A stretch of 43,091 nt of DNA, taken from assembly GCA_902597795.1 (NCBI GenBank), contig CACJZA010000009.1:1-43091 (forward strand), read 5' to 3'. The notes below the pieces were generated by a model. The model saw nothing but the letters and a program-made list of their open reading frames with translations. It was not told where the DNA came from and did not search any database. The position numbers and the translations under genes were made by a program. Below, piece by piece: positions 7,670 to 16,910 of the stretch; position 1 is the stretch's first letter; the number at the start of each line of letters is the position of its first letter. The stretch comes from an uncultured Alphaproteobacteria bacterium. GTDB taxonomy: Bacteria; Pseudomonadota; Alphaproteobacteria; HIMB59; GCA-002718135.

Positions 7670-9034
7670 ATGAGCGACTCAATTAAATACTTACTTGAAG
7701 AAAATAAAGCACCAAAGTTTTGGTATAATATTAATGCAGACTTACCAAGTCCACCACCACCACCATTACATCCTGGAACTAAACAACCAGCTGGTCCTGA
7801 TGACTTTGCTCCTTTATTTCCAATGAGTTTAATTATGCAAGAAGTTTCTACTGAAAGAGAAATAGAAATTCCTGAACCTGTAAGAGAAGTATACAAACAA
7901 TGGAGACCATCTCCTTTATTTAGAGCAAGAAGATTAGAAAAGTTTTTAGATACACCAGCTAAAATTTATTATAAATATGAAGGTGTTAGTCCTACAGGAA
8001 GTCACAAACCAAATACTGCTGTCCCACAAGCTTTTTTTAATAAAGAAGAAGGAATTAGTAAAATTTTTACTGAAACGGGCGCAGGTCAGTGGGGAAGTTC
8101 ATTAGCATTTGCAGGTCAGATCTTTGGTATAGATATAGAGGTTTTCATGGTTAAGGTTAGTTTTGATCATAAACCTTACAGAAAATTAATGATGCAATCA
8201 TTCGGTGCTAACTGTCATGCTAGTCCATCTAATTTAACTGACTTCGGTAACAAGTTATTATCAGAAAATCCTGATAACCCTGGTAGTTTGGGCATAGCTA
8301 TATCAGAAGCAATAGAAGCAACTGTTAAAAGTGGAGGTAAAGCCAAATACTCACTTGGAAGTGTTTTAGGTCACGTTCTAATGCATCAAACTATAAATGG
8401 TAATGAAGCTATTATGCAAATGGAGATGGCTGGAGATTATCCTGATATTATTGTTGGCTGTACAGGTGGTGGTAGTAATCTTTCTGGATTAATGTTTCCA
8501 TTTTTAGGACAACAGTTAAGAGGTGGTCAAAAAATTGATATAATTGGTTGCGAGCCTGCATCATGTCCTTCATTTACTAAAGGAAAGTATGCTTATGATC
8601 ATGGAGATATGGCAAAAATGACTCCATTAATTAAAATGCATACTCTTGGATCTGATTTCTTACCGCCGGCAAATCACTCTGGTGGATTAAGATACCATGG
8701 TATGTCTTATCATTTAAGCCACTTATATGAGTTAGGTCTGATGAGAGCAAAGGCTTACGGTCAAAAAGATTGTTTTGAAGCTGGTTTAACCTTTGCAAAA
8801 CAAGAAGGAATTATTCCTGCTCCAGAAGGAAACCATGCAATCAAAGGTGCTATTGATGCAGCTTTAGAATGTAAAGAAAAAGACGAGTCAAAAACTATTC
8901 TCTTTAATTTATGTGGCCATGGATATTTTGATATGTCAGCTTATGATGATTATCTAAATGGATCAATGGCTGATGATGTTATTGATGATGATGGAATAGG
9001 TAAATCTATTTCTCAAATACCAGAAGTAGTGTAA
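7670..9034 (+). CDS. trpB2: Tryptophan synthase beta chain type 2 (TrpB2)
   Basis: PLP-dependent beta-replacement enzyme of 454 residues, longer than TrpB1 and typical of TrpB2. The PLP lysine is K113 in GVSPTGSHKPN. The substrate loop ETGAGQWGSS starts at E135, and GCTGGGSNLSG binds the cofactor phosphate. The extended N-terminus with the run SPPPPPLHPGT is a TrpB2 hallmark. No trpA is nearby, as usual for TrpB2. Established work on an archaeal TrpB2 showed O-phosphoserine rather than serine as the amino-acid substrate. Here the gene precedes DUF1015-serC-serA, whose SerC makes O-phosphoserine, so that substrate choice is plausible for this protein too. Confidence 0.93.
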   Translation: MSDSIKYLLEENKAPKFWYNINADLPSPPPPPLHPGTKQPAGPDDFAPLFPMSLIMQEVSTEREIEIPEPVREVYKQWRPSPLFRARRLEKFLDTPAKIYYKYEGVSPTGSHKPNTAVPQAFFNKEEGISKIFTETGAGQWGSSLAFAGQIFGIDIEVFMVKVSFDHKPYRKLMMQSFGANCHASPSNLTDFGNKLLSENPDNPGSLGIAISEAIEATVKSGGKAKYSLGSVLGHVLMHQTINGNEAIMQMEMAGDYPDIIVGCTGGGSNLSGLMFPFLGQQLRGGQKIDIIGCEPASCPSFTKGKYAYDHGDMAKMTPLIKMHTLGSDFLPPANHSGGLRYHGMSYHLSHLYELGLMRAKAYGQKDCFEAGLTFAKQEGIIPAPEGNHAIKGAIDAALECKEKDESKTILFNLCGHGYFDMSAYDDYLNGSMADDVIDDDGIGKSISQIPEVV

Positions 9035-9080
9035 TTTAAGTTTAAATTTTTTTTTTTTAAATTAATGGTGTTTCTTTATT

Positions 9081-10295
9081 ATGGTTGAAATTAAACCTTT
9101 TAAAGGAACACGTCCTTACAACGAAGATGCAAAAAATTTAATTGCTCCCTCTACTGATCATTTAAGTATTGAAAATATAGAAATATTTAAAAAAAATAAT
9201 TATTGGAATTATTTAAAAATTTTAAATCCTGTTGGGCAATTAAAAGAAGCAGATACTCTCTTAGAAGCAAAATCTCATTTTAAAGAAATGAAAGAAAATG
9301 ATGTAATTAAAAAAGATAAAGAATTATTTTATTATATTTATCAAATTGAATTTAAAGGGCATACTCAATTAGGATTTTTATCTCTGTCTAAAATCTCAGA
9401 TTTTGTAGATGAAAAAATTAAAGCACATGAAAAAATATATGAGACTAGAATGAGAGAAAGAGCAGAGCAAATGTTAAATATAAAAACACAAATAGGTCCT
9501 ATTTATGTAGTATATAAAAAAAATAATAAGATAAAAGATTTGTTATCAACTAAAATATTAAATACTCCAGATTATGATTTTGAAAGCTTTGATAAATCTA
9601 TTCATAAACTTTGGTGTATTTCTGATAAATTATTTATCGAAAAGTTATCTTCTGTTTTTATAAATGAAGTAGACAATTTTTATATTGCAGATGGGCATCA
9701 TAGAATGGGTGCAATGAAAATTATTGGAGAATTAAATTATAATAAAAATATTTTGCAGGAAGATTTTATGATAGCGGCGTTTCCAAGCGATGAAGCTAAA
9801 ATATTTGACTATAATAGAGTTGTTAAAGATCTAAATGGTTTGAGTGAAGAAAAGTTTTTAGAAATTCTTTCTGAAAACTTCGAAATAAAAAAAGAAAAAA
9901 ATCCATTCAAGCCTCAATCAAATAAACAATTTGGAATGTATCATGAAAAAAAGTGGTATTCATTGTATTTTAAAAGTGAATTAAAATCTGATAATTTTGT
10001 TGATACACTAGATATTAATATTTTAAACAATTTCATTTTCAAAAAACATTTAAATATTGTTGATGTTAATAATGATGAAAGAATAAGATTTATTGCTGGA
10101 TGCCATGGTTTAAAAGCTCTAGAAAAAAAAGTTGATGAAAATAATGATAGTGTGGCATTTTCTATCTTCCCATCATCAATAAGTGATGTTATTAAAGTCG
10201 CGAATAAAAATTTGACTATGCCTCCTAAATCAACATGGTTTGATCCAAAACCTTTAGATGGCTTAGTTGTTTATGAGTTTGAAAAAAGCATATGA
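9081..10295 (+). CDS. DUF1015 family protein in the serine biosynthesis operon
   Basis: A 404-residue member of DUF1015. The opening IKPFKGTRPYNEDA, the block KAHEKIYETRMRERAEQM (115-132) before GPIYVVY, and DGHHR at 204-208 are family landmarks. DGHHR resembles the G-x-H-R motif of ParB/SbnI-like proteins, some of which are free-serine kinases, but its activity is uncharacterised as far as I know. Members are often found beside serA and serC. Here it overlaps serC by 4 nt and follows trpB2 by 46 bases. A role in making or sensing phosphoserine is an inference from context. Confidence 0.88.
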   Translation: MVEIKPFKGTRPYNEDAKNLIAPSTDHLSIENIEIFKKNNYWNYLKILNPVGQLKEADTLLEAKSHFKEMKENDVIKKDKELFYYIYQIEFKGHTQLGFLSLSKISDFVDEKIKAHEKIYETRMRERAEQMLNIKTQIGPIYVVYKKNNKIKDLLSTKILNTPDYDFESFDKSIHKLWCISDKLFIEKLSSVFINEVDNFYIADGHHRMGAMKIIGELNYNKNILQEDFMIAAFPSDEAKIFDYNRVVKDLNGLSEEKFLEILSENFEIKKEKNPFKPQSNKQFGMYHEKKWYSLYFKSELKSDNFVDTLDINILNNFIFKKHLNIVDVNNDERIRFIAGCHGLKALEKKVDENNDSVAFSIFPSSISDVIKVANKNLTMPPKSTWFDPKPLDGLVVYEFEKSI

Positions 10296-11455
10296 ATAAA
10301 CCAAATACTAAACCTAACAATCCAAATTTTTCAAGTGGCCCAACCTCAAAAAGACCAGGCTGGGACATATCTGTTTTGAGTAATGCTTTAACTGGCAGAT
10401 CACATAGATCAGTTGAATGTAAAGCAAGATTAAAAGAAGCGATAGATAAATCAAAAGATATTCTAAAATTACCTGATGATTATTTATTGGGTATAATGCC
10501 TGGATCAAATACTGGTGCTTTAGAAGCAGCTATGTGGTGCCTATTAGGTAAAACGGGTGTAGATATTCTTGCATGGGAAAATTTTGGGAAAGATTGGGTA
10601 ATTGATGCAATTAGTGAATTAAAATTAGATAATTTAAATATTCATGAAGAAGATTATGGCAAACTACCTGACCTTAGCAAAGTCAATTTTGATAATGATG
10701 TTATTTTTACTTGGAATGGAACAACATCTGGTGTCAAAGTTCCTAATGGAGATTGGATACCTGATGACAGAAAAGGTCTAACAATTTGTGATGCCACCTC
10801 CGCAATTTTTGGTATGCCTATAGATTATAATAAATGTGATGTTATAACTTGGTCATGGCAAAAAATACTTGGAGGAGAGGCCGCTCATGGAATGATTGCA
10901 ATTTCTCCAAGAGTTATCGAAAGATTAGAAAGTTTTACACCTAGTTGGCCAGTACCAAAATTATTTAGATTAGCTGAAAATAAGAAATTAATAAAAGGTA
11001 TATTTGAAGGAAACACAATTAATACACCTTCAATGATATGTGTTGAAGATATAATTGATTCATTAAATTGGGTTTCTTCTCAAGGAGGATTAAATTCATT
11101 AATTTCTAAATCCCAGAATTCTTTACAAAAAATTAGAGAATGGATTAATGAGAGAGATTGGGTGACTTTTTTATCTGAAATTGAAGATGATAATTATATC
11201 TCAAACACTGGAATAACATTTAAAATTATTGAAGATTGGTTTACTAATAAAGATGAAAGTGATCAAAGAGCTGTAATGGCTGATATATGTAAATTACTTT
11301 CTGAAAATAATGTTGGATTTGATTGTAATGGATATCCCAAAGCACCACCTTCTTTTAGAATATGGGCTGGAGGAACGGTTCAAACTTCAGATGTAGAATT
11401 AGTTTTACCTTGGATTGATTGGGCTTATTCAGAGATTAAATCAAAACATGCCTAG
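10292..11455 (+). CDS. serC: Phosphoserine aminotransferase
   Basis: Fold-type I PLP enzyme that converts 3-phosphohydroxypyruvate and glutamate to O-phosphoserine. At 387 residues it matches the longer alphaproteobacterial/archaeal SerC subfamily rather than the E. coli type. The N-terminus NFSSGPTSKRPGW is diagnostic, the Schiff-base lysine is K191 in SWQKILGGEAAHG, and GSNTGALEAAMW (71-82) binds cofactor phosphate. The start overlaps DUF1015 by 4 nt and the end overlaps the chosen serA start by 8 nt, giving a tightly coupled trpB2-DUF1015-serC-serA set. Confidence 0.95.
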   Translation: MNKPNTKPNNPNFSSGPTSKRPGWDISVLSNALTGRSHRSVECKARLKEAIDKSKDILKLPDDYLLGIMPGSNTGALEAAMWCLLGKTGVDILAWENFGKDWVIDAISELKLDNLNIHEEDYGKLPDLSKVNFDNDVIFTWNGTTSGVKVPNGDWIPDDRKGLTICDATSAIFGMPIDYNKCDVITWSWQKILGGEAAHGMIAISPRVIERLESFTPSWPVPKLFRLAENKKLIKGIFEGNTINTPSMICVEDIIDSLNWVSSQGGLNSLISKSQNSLQKIREWINERDWVTFLSEIEDDNYISNTGITFKIIEDWFTNKDESDQRAVMADICKLLSENNVGFDCNGYPKAPPSFRIWAGGTVQTSDVELVLPWIDWAYSEIKSKHA

Positions 11456-12386
11456 AGTACTAATATCAGATTCACTAGATAGAATCGCATCTGAAATTTT
11501 AACAAAGAATAATATTTCAGTTGATACAAAAACAAACTTATCTCCCGAAGAATTAAAAAAAATAATTGATAATTATGACGGTTTAATTATTCGTTCAGCA
11601 ACTAAAGTTAGAAAAGACATAATTGATTCTCTTTCAAAATTAAAAATTATAGGTAGGGCAGGGGCAGGAGTAGATAATGTTGATGTGGTAGCCGCTAAAA
11701 ATAAAAATATTATCGTAATGAATACTCCAGGAGGAAATACAAATGCTACAGCAGAACACACAATTGGTTTAATTTTTGCATTACAAAGAAAAATTACTAT
11801 TGCCAATGAGACAACTCATAAGGGTCTTTGGGAAAAAAAGAAATTAAAAGGAAATGAAATTAAGGGCAAGAAAATTGGTATTGTAGGTTTTGGTAATGTA
11901 GGCAAAAGAGTTGCAGAAATATCAAATGTATTGGGAATGCACGTTTCAATATTTTCTTCATACTTTGAAACAATTAAGGATAACTATCCTGAATATAATT
12001 CTTGTTCTATCGATGAGATTATTAAAGATTCAGATATAATTTCATTTCATTGTAAACCCAATAAGGATGGAGGCCCGATTATTAATAAAAATCATCTATC
12101 ACTAATGAAAAAAAATTGTATCATTATCAATACCGCTAGAGGTAACTTAGTTGATGAAGATGATCTTAAAAATTCTTTAGAAAAAAAAGAAATTAAAGGT
12201 GCTGCATTAGATGTTTTTAAAAATGAACCTTTAGAAGAAAGTGGGTTTTATAATTTAGATAATATAATTTTAACCCCACATATTGCTGCTTCTACTGATG
12301 AAGCACAAATAGTTGTAGCAGAAATGGTTGCTAATCAGTTTGTTGAATTTTTTAATAATAATAAAATTATAAATTCAGTTACTTAA
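11448..12386 (+). CDS. serA: D-3-phosphoglycerate dehydrogenase, short form
   Basis: First enzyme of serine synthesis, of the D-2-hydroxyacid dehydrogenase family. I start it at 11448 (MPRVLISDSL) because the family begins there; an upstream in-frame ATG at 11415 would add 11 atypical residues deeper inside serC. The 312-residue protein ends after the catalytic domain, with no ACT regulatory domain, so serine feedback through ACT is not expected. GFGNVG is at 147-152, and the catalytic Arg231, Glu260 and His278 are present. S170 sits where NAD-specific enzymes carry Asp, so cofactor preference may differ. The 3' end overlaps htpG by 8 nt, convergent. Confidence 0.92.
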   Translation: MPRVLISDSLDRIASEILTKNNISVDTKTNLSPEELKKIIDNYDGLIIRSATKVRKDIIDSLSKLKIIGRAGAGVDNVDVVAAKNKNIIVMNTPGGNTNATAEHTIGLIFALQRKITIANETTHKGLWEKKKLKGNEIKGKKIGIVGFGNVGKRVAEISNVLGMHVSIFSSYFETIKDNYPEYNSCSIDEIIKDSDIISFHCKPNKDGGPIINKNHLSLMKKNCIIINTARGNLVDEDDLKNSLEKKEIKGAALDVFKNEPLEESGFYNLDNIILTPHIAASTDEAQIVVAEMVANQFVEFFNNNKIINSVT

Positions 12387-14238
12387 TAAAAATTTCAGTT
12401 AAATTTTCTAAGTAAGCAGATGGATTTGAGAGAATGTTACCATCTAATATATTGGCTTGATCTAAAATTAAATTTGAAGCTTTTTTATGGTCAATTTTTG
12501 TTAAATTTTGAGATAAATTTACAATCATCGGATGGTTTGGATTAATTTCAAGTATCTTTTTCGAAACAGGAGTTTTTTGATTATGCATTTTCATCAGTTT
12601 TTCCATATTTATATCCATCCCAGCTTCTTCAGCAACAAGCAGAATTGGGCTTTTGGTTAATCTCTCAGATACAATAACATCAGATATTGTCTCTTTTAGC
12701 TCTATTTTAAGTATGTTAATTAAATCATTGATTTTACTATCTATTTCTTTTTTATTTTCATCTTTCTTATTTGATTTTTCACCAACTTTTGAAACATCAA
12801 CTTTACCTTTGGTTATTGATTTAAATTCTAAATCTTTAAATTTATTTACATTTTGTATCCAAAACTCATCTACTGCATCAACCATAAACAAAACTGGTAT
12901 CTTTTTATCAGTGAACACTTCCAATTGAGGGGAGTTTTTAATATGATCCTTGTCAGTATTAGCAAAGTAATAAATTTCTTTTTGATCTTTAGCCATTAAT
13001 TTAGTGTACTCTTCAAGAGATATTTTTTTATCATTTAAAGAATTTTCAAACCTTAATAGCGGTAGGATTTTTTCATGATGATCATTATGTTCGTATAAAC
13101 CTTCTTTTAGAACAGGACCAAAATTATTCCAAAATGTCTCAAATTTATTCTTTTCTTTCTTAGCTAAACTATCAACTTCACTTAGAATTTTATTTGTAAT
13201 ACCTTTTTTTATTTTTGTAATAATAGGATTATTTTGAAGCATTTCTCTACTTATATTGAGAGAAATATCTTGTGAGTCTACTACTCCTGGAATAAAACGT
13301 AACCAGTTAGGAATTATGTCTTCACAATCATCAGTGATAAAAACTTTTTGAACATATAATTTTATTTTATTTTTCCTATCAGCATTGAATAAATCCATAG
13401 GTTGATTTGTAGGAAAATAAAGTAAAGCCTTATAACTAATAACACCCTCAGCGTTATAGTGAATAGTTTTTAAGGGATCATCAAAGTTAAATGAAATATT
13501 ATTATAAAATTGTTTATAGTCCTCTTCTTTTATATCTTTTTTATCTTTTAGCCATAATGGACTACCTTCATTTATTTTTTCTTCTTTTTCTTTGTCATCA
13601 AGGTCTTTAAGATAAATTGGAAAAGGAATATAATTTGAGTATTTTGTTATAATTGATCTTAAACGAAATGAATCTAAAAATTCATCAGCATCCTTCTTTA
13701 TATTTAATGTTATACAAGTACCTCTTTTATCTTTTTTAGCTTCTTCTATAGTATAATTTTCTTTTCCGTTGGATGACCAAAGATTTGTTTCTTCATTTTC
13801 AGCATCTTTAGAAAGTACTTCAACATTATCAGCAACCATATATGAGGAATAAAAACCAACACCAAACTGTCCAATTGCAGAAATATCATTGTTTTTTTTA
13901 TTTTTCATAGCTTCAATAAATTTACTAGTTCCTGATCTCGCTATAGTTCCTAAATTATCAATAAGTTCATTTTTAGACATTCCTATTCCATTATCTTCAA
14001 TTTCAATAATTTTTTTCTTTTTTGAAACTCTGATATTAATTTTTAAATCTTTTTCATCTTTCAAAAGATTTTTTTTGGAGAGAGATTGATATCTTAATTT
14101 TTCGCAAGCATCAGCTGAATTAGATATTAATTCTCTTAGAAATATTTCCCTTTCACTATAAAGAGAATTAGCAACAAGATCTAAAAGCTTACTTACTTCA
14201 GCTTGAAAAGTTAAATTTTCTTTTGTTTTTTCTGTCAT
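12379..14238 (-). CDS. htpG: Chaperone HtpG (bacterial Hsp90)
   Basis: Cytoplasmic ATP-dependent chaperone of 619 residues, normal length. The N-terminal GHKL ATPase shows ELISNSADACEKLRY, DNGIGM and GQFGVGFYSSYMVAD. The middle domain has LNISREMLQ with the conserved Arg, and the C-terminal dimerisation region contains MEKLMKMHN. It is transcribed towards serA and shares a spacer of about 83 bases with the divergent lipoprotein gene. I see no convincing sigma-32 site there. Confidence 0.97.
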   Translation of the reverse strand: MTEKTKENLTFQAEVSKLLDLVANSLYSEREIFLRELISNSADACEKLRYQSLSKKNLLKDEKDLKINIRVSKKKKIIEIEDNGIGMSKNELIDNLGTIARSGTSKFIEAMKNKKNNDISAIGQFGVGFYSSYMVADNVEVLSKDAENEETNLWSSNGKENYTIEEAKKDKRGTCITLNIKKDADEFLDSFRLRSIITKYSNYIPFPIYLKDLDDKEKEEKINEGSPLWLKDKKDIKEEDYKQFYNNISFNFDDPLKTIHYNAEGVISYKALLYFPTNQPMDLFNADRKNKIKLYVQKVFITDDCEDIIPNWLRFIPGVVDSQDISLNISREMLQNNPIITKIKKGITNKILSEVDSLAKKEKNKFETFWNNFGPVLKEGLYEHNDHHEKILPLLRFENSLNDKKISLEEYTKLMAKDQKEIYYFANTDKDHIKNSPQLEVFTDKKIPVLFMVDAVDEFWIQNVNKFKDLEFKSITKGKVDVSKVGEKSNKKDENKKEIDSKINDLINILKIELKETISDVIVSERLTKSPILLVAEEAGMDINMEKLMKMHNQKTPVSKKILEINPNHPMIVNLSQNLTKIDHKKASNLILDQANILDGNILSNPSAYLENLTEIFIK

Positions 14239-14321
14239 TTTTGAAATTTAAGCATTCATATCCATAATTCAATAGTAAGCAATAATTTTTTGCCACATTT
14301 AAGAATATATAAGTAAAAGTT

Positions 14322-14954
14322 ATGGTATTTAGATTTATAATGAAATTTGATAATTTTTTAAAATTATTGTGCATTACTTTGTTATTTTTGTATGCATGTA
14401 CTTCAAATCAGTTAACAAATACTGCTGATAGTTGCATAATTTTTGATGAAAAGAAAAGCTGGTATAAAGCAACTAAAAATTCTTATGATAAATGGAATAC
14501 CCCAATTGCATTCCAATTAGCAGTTATAAAGCAAGAATCATCATTTACCCAATTTGCAAAACCGAAAAGAAAAAAATTTTTAGGTTTAATACCAACTTCT
14601 AGACCTTCAACTGCTTTTGGTTATGCTCAAATTACAAATCCTACATGGGATTGGTATAAAAATAAAACAGGAAATCAAAATGCATCAAGGGCGAATTTTA
14701 AAGATGTAACAGATTTTATTGGTTGGTACACTACACAATCAGAAAATATGGTTGGAATCTCAAAAAATGATTACTACAATCAATATTTAGCATATCATGA
14801 AGGTCAAAATGGATGGTCTAAAGAGACATATAAAAGTAAAGACTGGTTGATTGATGTTGCTAAAAATGTAGAAAGAAATACTAAGATGTTTAATATACAA
14901 CTAAAACAATGCGAAGAAAAATTAAATAAAAAAGGTTTCTTTGGAATATTATAA
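14322..14954 (+). CDS. Lipoprotein with lytic transglycosylase-like domain
   Basis: Exported lipoprotein of 210 residues. A hydrophobic signal ends in the lipobox LYA-C26. The body looks like an SLT-type lysozyme fold: the candidate catalytic Glu72 lies in VIKQESSF, and AFGYAQI (98-104) follows with NPTWDWYK. It should cleave or remodel peptidoglycan from the membrane. A second in-frame ATG at 14340 gives the more conventional signal MKFDNFLKLLCITLL and may be the true start. The stop overlaps the next gene (TAATG). Confidence 0.82.
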   Translation: MVFRFIMKFDNFLKLLCITLLFLYACTSNQLTNTADSCIIFDEKKSWYKATKNSYDKWNTPIAFQLAVIKQESSFTQFAKPKRKKFLGLIPTSRPSTAFGYAQITNPTWDWYKNKTGNQNASRANFKDVTDFIGWYTTQSENMVGISKNDYYNQYLAYHEGQNGWSKETYKSKDWLIDVAKNVERNTKMFNIQLKQCEEKLNKKGFFGIL

Positions 14955-16132
14955 TGCCAATTTTAAATAGTATAAATCAAATGCAAGATCAAATGACAGA
15001 ATGGCGTCAAGATCTTCATAAAATCCCAGAAATAGGTCTTCAAGAATATGAAACATCAAAATATATTAAAAACAAACTTAAAGAATTTAATATAGATTTT
15101 AAAGATGGGTATGCAGGTACAGGTATTGTAGCTTGGGTTGAAGGCCAAAATAATAATAGTGAAAAAACAATAGGATTACGTGCAGATTTTGATGCATTAC
15201 CAATGACTGAAAAAAATGATTTTGAGCATAAATCAACTAAAGAAGGAATGATGCATGGTTGTGGTCATGATGGTCATACTACAATGCTGCTTGGTGCAGC
15301 TAAATATTTAAGTGAAAATAATAATTTTGATGGAAAGGTTTATTTTATCTTTCAACCTGGTGAAGAAGGCTTCGCAGGTGGAAAAAAAATGATTGAAGAT
15401 GGAATGTTCAAAGATTTTAAGATAGATGAAGTTTACGCTCTTCATAACTGGCCAGATACACCATTAGGAACTTTTGGAGTAAATAATGGTCCCATGATGG
15501 CAGCTGTTGATGAATTTGACATAACAGTTAAGGGAAAAGGAGGTCACGCTGCAATGCCGCATCAAACAATAGATCCAATCGTAATTGCCAGTCAAATAAT
15601 TAATGCAATTCAAACTATTGTAAGTAGATCAATTGATCCAGTCGATAAAGCTTTAGTTAGTATTACTAAAATAAATGCAGGTAGTGCTCATAATATAATA
15701 AGTAATGAAGCTACCTTTGGAGGAACTATTAGAACATTTAAAAAAGAAACAAGATCTTATGTTGAAAAAAGAATTAATGAAATAACAGAAGGTATAGCAA
15801 AGGCTCATGGAGCGGAGGTAAAAATAAAGTTTGATTTAACTAATAAATATCCACCAACATACAATTCAAAAAAAGAATCAATCTTTGCTTCGCAAGTTGC
15901 AAAAGACCTTGTAGGTGAAGATAACGTACAAACTGATATAGATCCTTGTATGGGAGGTGAAGACTTTTCATATTTATTAGAAGAAAAACCTGGTTCATAT
16001 TTATTTATAGGTCAGGGGGATGAAGATCATACAGCAAGCCTTCATACAACTAAGTATGATTTTAATGATAAATTACTTCCTATTGGTGTGAACTTTTGGG
16101 TAGATTTAGTTAAGAAATATTTTTCAAAATAA
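14954..16132 (+). CDS. M20-family amidohydrolase (hippurate hydrolase-like)
   Basis: Zinc peptidase of the M20D group, 392 residues, likely to deacylate N-acyl amino acids. The opening WRQDLHKIPEIGLQEYET is typical. Metal and catalytic elements are RADFDALPM (76-84), MHGCGHDGH (C103, H105), GEE (E137/E138), LHNWP and a late SLHTTKYDF. The internal dimerisation domain carries GKGGHAAMPH. There is no signal peptide, so it is cytoplasmic. It begins at the stop codon of the lipoprotein gene, suggesting co-transcription. Confidence 0.93.
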   Translation: MPILNSINQMQDQMTEWRQDLHKIPEIGLQEYETSKYIKNKLKEFNIDFKDGYAGTGIVAWVEGQNNNSEKTIGLRADFDALPMTEKNDFEHKSTKEGMMHGCGHDGHTTMLLGAAKYLSENNNFDGKVYFIFQPGEEGFAGGKKMIEDGMFKDFKIDEVYALHNWPDTPLGTFGVNNGPMMAAVDEFDITVKGKGGHAAMPHQTIDPIVIASQIINAIQTIVSRSIDPVDKALVSITKINAGSAHNIISNEATFGGTIRTFKKETRSYVEKRINEITEGIAKAHGAEVKIKFDLTNKYPPTYNSKKESIFASQVAKDLVGEDNVQTDIDPCMGGEDFSYLLEEKPGSYLFIGQGDEDHTASLHTTKYDFNDKLLPIGVNFWVDLVKKYFSK

Positions 16133-16148
16133 AAAATAAAAATTTTTA

Positions 16149-16910
16149 ATGTTTAATTTAAGTGCAATTAATACAATTGTTGCTTCAAGACTTAGAGAAT
16201 TTTTTCATGAATATCATTATTCATTATTAGCTCCCCTCACTACAAATCTATTATTTATTTTAGTATTTCTGACAGTAGAGAATTATTATTCATTATCTAT
16301 AGATTCTGAATCTTTTGTTGAATTTATTGCTCCTGGATTAATTATTATGATTGTTGCTCAGGAAAGTTACGATAATTCATCTGCTACTCTAATTCATATG
16401 AAGCAAATTGGTTCTTTAGATGATTGGTTAATGGCACCTATTTATAGGGTTGAAATATTAATATCTTTAATATTCACATCTCTCATTATTGGAATTATTT
16501 TAGCATTATTTAATTATTTAATATTTACTTTTTTAATAGATATTGAAATTTATAATTTTTTTTATTTTTTTTATTACCTATTTTTAGTTATAATATTCTT
16601 CTCATGCTTAGGATGTTTTGTAGGAATAATTTTTAATTCTTGGGATTCGCAAAGTACATTTTCAAGCTTTTTTGTTGCACCTATAAATTTTTTATCAGGA
16701 ACCTTTTTTTCAATTAATTATCTTCCTGATAATTTTAAAGCTATACTTTTATATAATCCTTACTATTATGTTGTAAGCTTTTTTAGGAATTCATTTAATA
16801 ATGAATTTTCTTTTAATTTAGTAGAAAATATCTTTATAATATTTTTTATTTTATTAACTTTGATTATTACATCATTTATTTTTTTCAAAGGTTTTAAAAT
16901 TATTAAATGA
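16149..16910 (+). CDS. ABC-2 type transporter permease, orphan
   Basis: Membrane protein of 253 residues with about six hydrophobic segments in the ABC-2 layout. It has an N-terminal amphipathic stretch with R-x-x-x-FFHEYHY, the segment FIAPGLIIMIVAQESY, a mid-region on the substrate GSLDDWLMAPI, and FFVAPINFLSGTFFSINYLPD, which is a family landmark. Such permeases export polysaccharide, lipid or drugs together with a separate ATPase. No ATPase gene adjoins it here, so its partner must be encoded elsewhere. It overlaps the next gene by 4 nt. Confidence 0.85.
   Translation: MFNLSAINTIVASRLREFFHEYHYSLLAPLTTNLLFILVFLTVENYYSLSIDSESFVEFIAPGLIIMIVAQESYDNSSATLIHMKQIGSLDDWLMAPIYRVEILISLIFTSLIIGIILALFNYLIFTFLIDIEIYNFFYFFYYLFLVIIFFSCLGCFVGIIFNSWDSQSTFSSFFVAPINFLSGTFFSINYLPDNFKAILLYNPYYYVVSFFRNSFNNEFSFNLVENIFIIFFILLTLIITSFIFFKGFKIIK

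Noticed and set aside
7749-7765. CCA trinucleotide repeat
   Set aside because: It encodes the proline run normal in the TrpB2 N-terminus, not a regulatory repeat.
7654-7896. 80-residue minus-strand ORF
   Set aside because: It lies antisense inside trpB2; its Gly/Pro runs only mirror the SPPPPPLHPG segment.
9033-9058. AT-only hairpin followed by a 12-T run after trpB2
   Set aside because: The 6-bp stem has no G-C pair and DUF1015 follows 46 bases later; too weak to call as a terminator.
14239-14321. Heat-shock (sigma-32-like) promoter before htpG
   Set aside because: I looked for CTTGAA and CCCCAT-type boxes on the minus strand and found no acceptable pair.
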